From contig OX419345.1 in the NCBI GenBank assembly GCA_948470475.1, positions 13,582,182 through 13,646,181 on the forward strand: DNA of 64,000 nucleotides, written 5' to 3'. Below the pieces are notes generated by a model. The model was not told the DNA's origin. It searched no databases and worked only from the letters and a program-made list of their open reading frames with translations. Shown here one piece after another: positions 58,301 to 64,000 of this stretch. The stretch's first letter is position 1, and each line of letters begins with the position of its first letter. The position numbers and the translations under genes are program-made. Origin of the DNA: Galaxea fascicularis. Lineage: Eukaryota > Cnidaria > Anthozoa > Scleractinia > Euphylliidae.

Positions 58301-61254
58301 ATTGAACCCCGGACTTCCTGATCGGTAGGGGATAGATGTACCTTTCGGCCAAGCTCTCTATGAATAAGTAATGAGGTGAAAATTTGAATTTTATAACCAT
58401 TCTGCTCACAGTCGATTTGGTGTTTCGGCAGTTTGTTTCTACTAAATACCCATTGAATCTCCATGTAAAACTGAAAAATCGCCCTTAAGTTCAACAATTA
58501 GTCAAACTAATACTTTAAAAAAAAAAAAGCAGAACAAAACGAAAAAAAAAAGAAAAACCAAAGAGGGTTGCCGTTGCAAGGAATTGAACCCAGGACTTCC
58601 TGATCGGTAGGGGATAGACGTACTTTTCGGCCAAGCCCTCTATGAATAAGTAATGAGGTGAAAATTTGAATTTTATAACCATTCTGCTCACGCACTGGTT
58701 CAGAAAAAGTAGGACTTTTGCCCAGAGACCAGAGATGAAATGGACAGACACCGAACCGGAAAGCAATTCTTTCATTAATTAAATCGAAGACAAATCTATC
58801 GAACCGATCCAAGGTGAAACTGATTATATCATGCCTTAATGACTGCGATTTAGTCTATTTGTAAGACATTGGCCGAATTACGTAACAAGTTAATCGTCGC
58901 GCATCACACTACTAAAAGTGTCTTGGACAGAAGTGTTTACTAAAAATTAAATTACGATCGACTTGAACTACATGCTAAGCATAAAGGAGGTCCAAATGGC
59001 CAAACAGCCGCTTCAAAATTCTGAGAATTTCTTGTTTGCGACTAGTATGGTAGTGGCTCAGTTCAGATACTGGCAAAACTATATTTTACGTTTTAGACCA
59101 ACTTCTGTATACATAAAGCAATAAAGTTCAGGTTGTGTATTTAGGGTAATTTGCGACTTTACAACATCGTCTCAAATACGTGCCAGACAATAGATACATG
59201 GCCTCTTCTTTGTTGCTTGCCTTGAAGAATATAATTTCCAGGGGGTATGGGGGGGTGTTCGACAATTTTTGGAATTTCCAGGCGGGAGGGGGGGGTTACT
59301 GCGTCATTGCTAAAATGGAATATCCGAAGGGGTGGGGGGGTCCTATATGATATTCCCTCCGTGGTGGGGGTATGGATATTTTCTGGAACTACACATTGTA
59401 CTGTTGTAAAAGACAATTCTTCCTGGAACTTAAAACGAAATGCAATGCCACTATGAGAAAAAAATGCATGTACAACAACATCTCTTCACATCTTGTCTCC
59501 CCCCCAAAATTGCATTTCAAGATCCTTCAAAACTAGCTTATTTTGTAGACTAGCCTTCCACTCTTCTGTAAAATTAGGAGAATAGCATTACAGCATTATT
59601 TTTACAGTCATTGTTATAATAGTGTTGCATTGCATATAATTGTAAGAACGAATGCAACTATAACAGCACACTAAGAAAAAGTGTAAATTCACTGTAACAT
59701 TTTTCATTATTTATAAATTATTAACACTTAATGACTGGTCCTAAGGGGAACAGTGAATTTTGTTCCCCAAGAATCTCAATGTTTCCTGAGACGACGTCTC
59801 GGGAAACATTGAGACTTGCGGGAAACAAAATTCACTGTTCCCCAAGGAACCAGTCATTAAGTGATTTGTTATATAGCAAAACAAATGGATCAAACTGGTG
59901 GAAAACAAAAACAAAAGCAAATTTTGAAAAATGCCCTGAGATTCCAGTGACAACATCAGGCCACCTTCAACTGCATGCTCTGATCATGTGCAACAGCGGT
60001 CAACATTTTGCAGGTAACAGTGAACTGTTTCCTGTTTGACATCATAGTTTTTGCAATGTTGCCTGCTCATGGCATTTGGCGATAAACAGAACTTTTCATT
60101 GTTAGATGTCATGTGACCATCATCTAGCCAATGAATGGGTGCACTGTAGCGGGAAAAACACCAGCTGTATAACAAATTCACTTGTTGTTGTTTACCTTGA
60201 TGGCCTCCTCGTTGATTCCTACCACTTGAAGCCACTGCTCCAGTTTGGGGTAATACTTCAGTTTGTCACAATGGCTCCAGTCTTCGCTACACTTCTGCTT
60301 AAATACTAGCTGTCGTGAAAATAGCTTGACTAACTTTCCCTGAATATAGGAGTAAACAGAAAGAGAAATTCATCACGTCAGACTATTGTGACATAAACTG
60401 TGCTGAAGTGTTTTGTTCATGAATGCCAGAACAGAGTCCGTATGTAATTTCAGCGCAAAATGAAATTCCTTTTTAAACAAAGAAAAAAGCGCCATAAAGA
60501 GTAAAACCCAGGTTCAGTTTTTTCCATTTATCTATAATTGCCTGGAGGAAAGAGTTCGCTTTTAATGATATTGATTGCCACAATCTTACAGCTTGTTATC
60601 ACCAAATGACGCGCGGCGACACGCGAGCACTTCTGAACCTAATAATGCTGCAATCCGGCTGTTTATTTTAACAAAACGCAAACTTTGAGGCAAAATTACG
60701 CTCATTTTAGAACAGCAAAGATGAAGATTCGAGTCTTTGTGTCAAGATAATCTTGGCAATAACGTCAACATCAATAACAATTTCACGACTACAACGACAA
60801 TATAAAATTACACAGTCGGTCACGTCGCAACGAGATCTGAATTCATGGACATTCTGCAGTACACGACTCAAACAAAAAGTAAAATAAAAAACTTTTACAT
60901 TAGACTTGATCTTACATACTCGAAAGTAAAAGAAATAGTTTCGAAAGTGGTCATTTTCGCTAAGGTGGCATCAATATTAAATATTCCATCAGAAAGAAGA
61001 CGCTACCGCTGATCACAGAGTGTTTAACAGGATCACAAACCGTTGCGAATAGTTGTCAAACAGTGTTTAAGTTGCACATTTTAAGCGATGTTATTTTCCC
61101 TCACCTCCAAGGTCCGAATTTCCTGCTGGATCAAGTCGCTGTTGGTGGAACCTGTACGGAGGCTGTTTAAGCTTGAGGCAATGACATCGATCATGCCTTG
61201 GACCATCTGAATGTCATCAAGGACCTTCGAAACTGCAAGCCCGTTCGACGTCAT
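34204..61254 (-). CDS. KSR: Kinase suppressor of Ras, complete 18-exon gene
   Basis: Scaffold that brings RAF, MEK and ERK together downstream of Ras. Exons: 61105-61254, 60196-60339, 55327-55471, 47762-48088, 46094-46255, 45790-45856, 44446-44532, 43456-43550, 42441-42779, 41560-41590, 41234-41324, 40692-40784, 38951-39048, 37880-38053, 36800-36896, 35533-35804, 34913-35042, 34204-34362. Every junction is GT/AG, phases agree, and the sum is 2661 bases: 886 residues plus TGA. Human KSR1 and KSR2 are slightly longer. Residues 1-146 are the CA1 region, 331-376 the C1 zinc finger (HX12CX2CX9CX2CX4HX2CX7C, the KSR spacing), about 585-850 the kinase domain with GAGRFG (601-606), VAVK (Lys620), HTD (712-714), DFG (732-734) and APE. 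Ser250 (RSVSDE) and Ser411 (RTNSEP) sit where KSR1 has its two 14-3-3 sites. KSR1 versus KSR2 cannot be assigned; a cnidarian may have one gene. Confidence 0.96.
34913..35042 (-). CDS. KSR: KSR exon 17
   Basis: 130 bases coding TVWYEMCTGSWPFKKQ and EAIIWQVGKG, matching the KSR alphaF-alphaG region. Phase 2 in, phase 0 out. Confidence 0.95.
35533..35804 (-). CDS. KSR: KSR exon 16: catalytic loop and activation segment
   Basis: 272 bases, GMGYLHARGIVHTDLRSKNV to ATDMYAFG. HTD replaces HRD (vertebrate KSR has HKD), the catalytic Asp, Asn719 and the DFG are kept, and the activation segment ends YLAPEI. Confidence 0.97.
35888..36349. mobile_element. 460-bp fold-back element in KSR intron 15
   Basis: Outer GGTACC (35888 and 36344), TTCTCCAAAATGGCGGCC in both arms, and a nearly perfect inner palindrome 36071-36138 around GACGTTTGTAT and ACTGGGGGTAT. 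Arm identity falls outward from the centre. Confidence 0.78.
36800..36896 (-). CDS. KSR: KSR exon 15
   Basis: 97 bases, SMCRGFSLYTHVHVRKDNLA and ISQICTQISQ: the hinge and alphaD-alphaE region, aligned to SLCKGRTLYS of vertebrate KSR. Confidence 0.92.
36897..37879. other. KSR intron 14
   Basis: No exon or clear repeat; only a short (ATT)n at 37545-37558. Confidence 0.5.
37880..38053 (-). CDS. KSR: KSR exon 14: beta3 and alphaC
   Basis: 174 bases coding GHWHGEVAVKIIEI, then [20 protein letters not shown]. Very strong KSR match. The ATP-site lysine is Lys620 in VAVK. Confidence 0.97.
38782..38814. repeat. C20 then A13 homopolymer
   Basis: Twenty C followed by thirteen A in KSR intron 13. Length is likely unreliable in any assembly. 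Confidence 0.9.
38951..39048 (-). CDS. KSR: KSR exon 13: glycine loop
   Basis: 98 bases, QRGSLMSEWVIPFDELAITW and GAGRFGKVYR. SEWVIPF aligns with the LQEWDIPF that opens the KSR kinase domain. Confidence 0.95.
39049..40691. other. KSR intron 12
   Basis: AT-rich; contains the fold-back element 39124-39241 and otherwise nothing recognised. Confidence 0.5.
39124..39241. repeat. Near-perfect fold-back MITE
   Basis: Arms 39133-39153 and 39208-39228 are exact 21-bp complements containing GTCGAACTTTTCATG; looser complementarity extends to GTTCA(A/T)AC outside. Confidence 0.8.
40692..40784 (-). CDS. KSR: KSR exon 12
   Basis: 93 bases in phase 0 on both sides, TLSGDDAPGIESLDS to SRTWGRRV; acidic linker before the kinase domain. 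Being 31 whole codons, it could be skipped without frame change. Confidence 0.82.
41234..41324 (-). CDS. KSR: KSR exon 11
   Basis: 91 bases, DEMIDSTSTLVRTESVKSQQ then SNNTVASNDS; low-complexity Ser/Thr linker. Open in only one frame, which requires an incoming phase of 2 supplied by the microexon. Confidence 0.82.
41560..41590 (-). CDS. KSR: KSR exon 10: 31-base microexon
   Basis: Between CGTTGTTTTAG and GTATGC; codes D-VSRMTSPMQ-S across both joints. Exons 9 and 11 cannot join in frame (phase 1 to phase 2); this exon corrects exactly that. No conservation test could be run, but phase, splice sites and frame all agree. Confidence 0.75.
42441..42779 (-). CDS. KSR: KSR exon 9: linker after C1
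   Basis: 339 bases. Begins AWEYRSLPLP, includes RTNSEP (Ser411, counterpart of the C-TAK1/14-3-3 site), a Ser/Pro tract, and ends HFSFS where vertebrate KSR1 has an FxFP ERK-docking motif nearby. Confidence 0.88.
43456..43550 (-). CDS. KSR: KSR exon 8: second half of C1
   Basis: 95 bases, MKFHKKCAKRTPPACGLP then ECSEFFIAQWRR. Supplies His365, Cys368 and Cys376 of the zinc finger. Confidence 0.93.
43738..44180. repeat. Purine-rich GATGG/GATGA satellite
   Basis: About 440 bp of irregular GATGGGATGAGAT-type units in KSR intron 7. The complementary strand is open for 162 codons only because the units lack stops. Confidence 0.92.
44446..44532 (-). CDS. KSR: KSR exon 7: first half of C1
   Basis: 87 bases, FSQKTFFMSLACDLCHKLLL then VGVKCKDC. 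The upstream AG at 44533 is used, not the AG 10 bases further in, because only it keeps frame with exon 6. Confidence 0.93.
45790..45856 (-). CDS. KSR: KSR exon 6
   Basis: 67 bases, SHTIGSPSRVTHYGMQHKIK then HR; supplies His331, the first zinc ligand of C1. Only one of three frames is open. Confidence 0.85.
46094..46255 (-). CDS. KSR: KSR exon 5
   Basis: 162 bases, NRIYITSEHASATVG to SDSESDHNA. The LGNRI made at the exon 4-5 joint matches the same words in KSR1 between the first 14-3-3 site and C1. Confidence 0.88.
47262..47345 (-). repeat. tRNA-like repeat head
   Basis: Minus strand carries CTGGCTAAGTTAGTGGAGC (A-box like) and GGTCATGGGTTCAAACCC (B box). Probably the head of another SINE, the body lying toward 46930; boundaries unclear. 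Confidence 0.45.
47464..47755 (+). mobile_element. Full-length tRNA-derived SINE, 3' of KSR exon 4
   Basis: A box TGGTGCAGTGGT (47472-47483), B box GGTTTGATTCC (47515-47525), body as in 13873-14160, and (TTA)n tail. Its tail ends six or seven bases from the splice donor of KSR exon 4. Confidence 0.78.
47762..48088 (-). CDS. KSR: KSR exon 4
   Basis: 327 bases. Starts ERQKQGHKDSTSDIYWDSWD, is Ser/Pro-rich, and ends RSVSDEVNL with Ser250 at the position of the first KSR1 14-3-3 site. Weakly conserved linker but both joints fit. Confidence 0.88.
50140..50770 (+). mobile_element. Possible LTR-like fragment
   Basis: Ends TGTTAGGAG...TGTCACA, with AATAAATA near 50662 and LTR-like composition, but no matching target duplication was found. 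Confidence 0.25.
51240..51700. repeat. Dispersed CCC-rich repeat
   Basis: GCCCCAGCCCCAGGATGTAAG, many CCA(C/A)CC words and a following run of AACGCTA/AACGCCAA units (51620-51710). I recall similar sequence as a cnidarian repeat; boundaries unknown. Confidence 0.4.
52328..52500. repeat. Fold-back MITE in KSR intron 3
   Basis: ATTTGGTACAC at both ends in inverse orientation; arms share GAT(T)TGA(T/C)GT and GCATG words. 173 bp. Confidence 0.7.
55327..55471 (-). CDS. KSR: KSR exon 3: end of CA1 region
   Basis: 145 bases, SLEEKCDTVEGLLSLSDEKV then RRLIAALKHLQAYT. Matches the SAM-like half of CA1 (DLLEMTDEQV and CARLNASLSCLR in KSR1). Confidence 0.92.
55757..55857. repeat. Small inverted-repeat element
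   Basis: ATCTGGGCAACT and AGTTGCCCAGAT at the ends, inner CCCCTAAC/GTTAGGGG pair; 101 bp. Confidence 0.65.
57290..57455 (-). repeat. Possible SINE with long-variable-arm tRNA head
   Basis: Minus strand GTCTGAGTGGCGCAAGTGG is A-box like with a Leu/Ser-type look; the B box is degenerate. Low confidence. Confidence 0.35.
58134..58409 (-). mobile_element. tRNA-headed SINE, tandem copy 1
   Basis: Minus strand has TTGGCCGAAAGG (A box) and GGGGTTCAATTCC (B box), then an A/T-rich body with an AAAAAGAAAAA run. Repeated immediately at 58415-58691. Confidence 0.7.
58415..58691 (-). mobile_element. tRNA-headed SINE, tandem copy 2
   Basis: About 93% identical to copy 1, both ending in ATAACCATTCTGCTCAC, five bases apart. 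The head B box reads GGGTTCAATTCC. Confidence 0.7.
59725..59863. repeat. 139-bp nearly perfect palindrome
   Basis: CACTTAATGACTGGT at the left and its complement at the right; complementarity continues with few mismatches to the centre at GACGACGTCTC. In KSR intron 2, about 330 bases from exon 2. Confidence 0.85.
60196..60339 (-). CDS. KSR: KSR exon 2
   Basis: 144 bases, GKLVKLFSRQLVFKQKCSED then QWLQVVGINEEAIK. LVK(Y/L)FSRQL is a KSR CA1 hallmark. Confidence 0.94.
61105..61254 (-). CDS. KSR: KSR exon 1 (first coding)
   Basis: 150 bases; start ATG at 61254 (MTSNGLAVSKV), ending LIQQEIRTLE before GTGAGG. QQEIRTLE is diagnostic of KSR. The frame stays open for 19 codons upstream without an ATG, so an upstream coding exon is possible but not needed. 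Confidence 0.9.
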
Positions 61255-62396
61255 TTTCAGCGTCTGTAGCCTCTTGATAGCCCGAAGCTTATGTTTGCAG
61301 ACAGAGGACAAATGAAGAACAAACAGTTAGCCGCTCAAACCTGGGGTTTGTTAGAGGCAGAACCATTTTCCTCTATAGATTAATACTTGTTCCTCTCCAA
61401 AACTGCTCAGTGAAATTTTGGACTGCGTTCCATAACCAAGGTCAAGTTAAAACTGGGTTCTAACCACGTGATACTCAAAACATGGAGGGAAGGGAAGGGG
61501 GAAGCGATAATTTCAAAGCTCTACTGTGGCACTTGTCTGTGTCGAATCAATTTCAATTCAATTCAATTTTCAATTCAAAAGTGTTTTACAAAGCTTGAAT
61601 GGTATTGACTTGTTTACAAAATAAAATTGCATGATATTAAAGATAAAAATGTAGTCAATACTTATACATAATTATTCATTTGTTTAAAGGGGCGCCTTCT
61701 GATCTTCCACCGTCCGTTTGGTCGATGGAAATGACCCGCTCTCTCGCGACTCTTTTCTAACTTTTCTGACACCATAATTTAATCAGAGAGTCTCGAGCGC
61801 AGCTATGTAATTTATTTCAGAAGCGCGGAACGCATTCCCCATTTTGTTTGATTGTTTGTTTTATGTTGTTGATTTCATTCGCTTTACAAAATAACTTTCA
61901 AAAAAATGATGGATTTTTTAGCAGAAATGACAGTTCGTTCATTGCAAAAGTTATAAAATGAAATTAATTGTCCACGAGCAATACGTGAACAAAACCTTTG
62001 AACTGCAGTTGTCAGAATCGATCAGAAAATCCACGGTGGCTGCGATGTGTCAAATTTCTGGCACATTGAATCCACACGATGATCAGGCCTGTAATCTGCG
62101 TACTATTTTAGTTAAATTCTTAGTGTAGAGCGACGGTCGTTACATATCGCGTGCTAAGAAGTCAGTGAACAGAATTTCTTGTTTTGTCCGGATGGGTGGC
62201 TCTTGTCGAAATCAAAGGCTGCTTCTTTGAACCCGCGGCTACAGAGATGACCTTTTCTTGTACAGTTGACGTGACTATTGAATTATTAAAGTCAAGATTT
62301 GAACTTTCTCTACTTCTATTTAGTAACAAAAGAATTAACTGAAAGCTTAGCCATGGCTGCGGGGAAAGTGAACAAAGCGCCTATTAGGCTATGTTC
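61255..62396. other. Upstream region of KSR
   Basis: Presumed promoter area. No TATA box recognised; a TTCAATTCAATT run lies at 61550-61580. No exon seen. Confidence 0.4.
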
Positions 62397-62792
62397 ACAC
62401 GGGATCGGTCCCAAATGGATCCGATCGACCCAATCCTGAAACGGACCACTTCTCTTCACACGGGACCGGTATGTTATGGTTCGGTACTGGATCGAAGTGA
62501 GCAAAGGAGCTGTTTCTATTAGTTAATGCGCAGATGAAGCTTTCAAGATGGGGCCAAGGTTAAATTGCGCTGCTAGTACCGAAAGGAACCGGTCCAGGTG
62601 TTTACACGGTTACAGATCCATTTGGGACCAAAACACTTCCAAAACTGGGCCTGCTTTTTTGGAGGTCCAGAAATCGGACCTGATTGGGAACGGAACGACG
62701 GTATGGTTAGCAGGTCCCGTGTGAACAAAACGCCTATCCATCACGATTCTTAGAACAGAACCATTTGGAACCAGTCTCGTGTGAACACAGCT
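62397..62792. mobile_element. TIR element of about 396 bp
   Basis: GGCTATGTTCACACGGGA and the inverted AGCTGTGTTCACACGAGA mark the ends, then CCAAATGG in both arms. Internal copies of TTCACACGGGACCGGT and GGGACC-type words suggest nested growth. Confidence 0.7.
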
Positions 62793-63121
62793 TCAAGAGC
62801 CGTGTTTTAGAGCGGTTCCTCCTTCGTCCAACTGTACAGGGAATCGGAGACTTGAAAGATTACCACAGGGCCATAAGAGAATTCCAAACAAAGATACACG
62901 ACATGTTAGGTGTCTCTAAACTTAAGGTGGAGCTACAGCAAAGGGTATGGATGTATAGGTGGGTCGCACCTCGAGGAAGCCAGACGGGGACATTTCCAAA
63001 AGGAGGAAAAAGGGCCCGGGAGTCTAGATAAAACAACGGAGGGGTCCCTCTGTTAGAGGAAGGGGCTGTAGGAGCTTCATAGCTAGTACAGTGTCAAAAA
63101 TGCTTTTTTAAACAATGGTAG

Positions 63122-63299
63122 GTTCCTTTGGGATAATCCAGATGAGGATCAATGGTCCAACATCACTCGGATCATCATATAGGGCGCATCAAAGGAACTG
63201 AGAAATCCTTGCCCAGAGTGGATTCTTCGGTTCCTTTGATGTGCCATGATCCGAGTGATCTTGGATCATTGACCCTGATCTCGATCATCCCAAAGGAAC
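63122..63299. repeat. Fold-back MITE
   Basis: GTTCCTTTGGGAT (63122-63134) and ATCCCAAAGGAAC (63287-63299); inner arms share TCACTCGGATCAT and CATCAAAGGAAC. Confidence 0.78.
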
Positions 63300-63515
63300 A
63301 CACCCTAAGACATGCGTGTGAAAGTGTGCGAACTTAACAACTGAGGTTTTCTTCAAATTTGAAATCCATACAATCGTTTCGCTGTTAAACACAATCTGAT
63401 TAGCTATGTGTTTGTCGTTGACTAATTCGCTAGTTGATCACAGGTCTCCATGGCAGCACTGCTGCCATTTTGAATACACTGAAAAACCGGCAACAACGGA
63501 ACTACACCGAGATGA

Positions 63516-64000
63516 CGACAGTATGAAAACCCTGCTGGTTCCAAATTCGTATCAGGTATTCCTCATGGAACAGTCCTTGAAACGGTACTATTTAATATAT
63601 TCATCAATGACATAGTGGATGAGGTCGTATCGGAAATCGTACGACCTCGAGTACAATTCGGGATTAATAGGTACGAGTGATTTTGAAAGTTTTCAAAATT
63701 GCGCGAGCCTTTAGGCGAATGCAATTTGAGAACTTTCAAAATCACGAGTATCTATTAATCCCGAATCGTACGAGAAGGTCGTGCGATTTTTTATTTACAT
63801 TACGTTCAACAAAATTACGAACTTACGCGCCGTTGTCATGGAAACTTAATAGGTACTCCTACGGAGTACTATTTGGGAGGAATTTTACCGGCTCTCGACA
63901 AATCAGAAATGAGTAATTTTGTTGAGTGTACTATCATAGGCAAAAACGGGAAAGTCCAGGATTGCGAACAACTCCAAAAGGATATTGAACACCTAACGTC
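63516..64000 (+). pseudogene. LINE reverse-transcriptase remnant interrupted by a MITE
   Basis: 63516-63633 encodes SGIPHGTVLETVLFNIFIND, the RT motif before the catalytic block of non-LTR retrotransposons. After the insert, 63925-64000 encodes DCEQLQKDIEHL, typical of the segment just after it. The catalytic FADD box should lie between and is absent. The remnant runs off the right edge. Confidence 0.75.
63634..63922. mobile_element. MITE inserted in the RT remnant
   Basis: Palindromic 63634-63789 (AAATCGTACGACCT, GGGATTAATAG and GATTTTGAAAGTT in both arms), followed by a second inverted pair TTCAACAAAATTAC and GTAATTTTGTTGA reaching about 63922. Probably one longer element. Confidence 0.65.

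Larger units (their letters stand above)
56693..59400. mobile_element. 2.7-kb segment bounded by 50-bp inverted repeats
   Basis: The first about 50 bp (56693-56742) recur inverted at 59352-59400 with few differences: TGTGTAGTTCCAGAAAATAT and CCACCACGGAGGGAAT in each. G-rich tracts follow inside both ends. The interior holds tRNA-headed repeats but no transposase. A single end-like fragment occurs at about 9415-9445. Confidence 0.55.

Overview
The window is animal nuclear DNA: intron-rich genes with GT/AG splice sites, metazoan-only gene families, no operons, and dense short transposons. Several repeats (tRNA-headed SINEs with AAT tails, fold-back MITEs) look like families I recall from stony corals, so an anthozoan cnidarian, probably a scleractinian, is my best guess. 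The phylum rests on recollection of repeats and is moderately secure; the class less so.

Three protein genes can be assembled, all on the minus strand. (1) 1120-8388 plus material beyond the left edge: a Rab GTPase of the Rab34/Rab36 group, six exons whose phases all agree, C-terminus cut off or not found. (2) 14477-21576: a four-exon gene for a 670-residue type II membrane protein with a furin-like site, a seven-cysteine segment and a Ser/Thr/Pro tail built from six-residue repeats; I do not recognise the family, and it is the best candidate here for something undescribed. (3) 34204-61254: a complete 18-exon gene for Kinase Suppressor of Ras (KSR), 886 residues, with CA1-type N-terminus, KSR-type C1 zinc finger and kinase domain. 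It contains a 31-base microexon whose skipping would truncate the protein before the kinase domain.

The rest is intron and intergenic DNA filled with repeats: tRNA-derived SINEs (two full, one headless, one tandem pair, two doubtful), at least fifteen fold-back or terminal-inverted-repeat elements (several with target-site duplications), a 583-bp solo LTR with a perfect 5-bp duplication, a LINE reverse-transcriptase remnant broken by a MITE, a 1-kb tandem duplication, a purine-rich satellite and short microsatellites. No functional tRNA, rRNA, CRISPR array or prokaryotic gene was found.

The genes do not form a pathway: Rab34/36 proteins act in membrane traffic and KSR is a scaffold of the Ras-RAF-MEK-ERK cascade. 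Their shared orientation is probably chance. The reading frames, splice phases and repeat boundaries were worked out by eye; family assignments come from remembered motifs, not searches.
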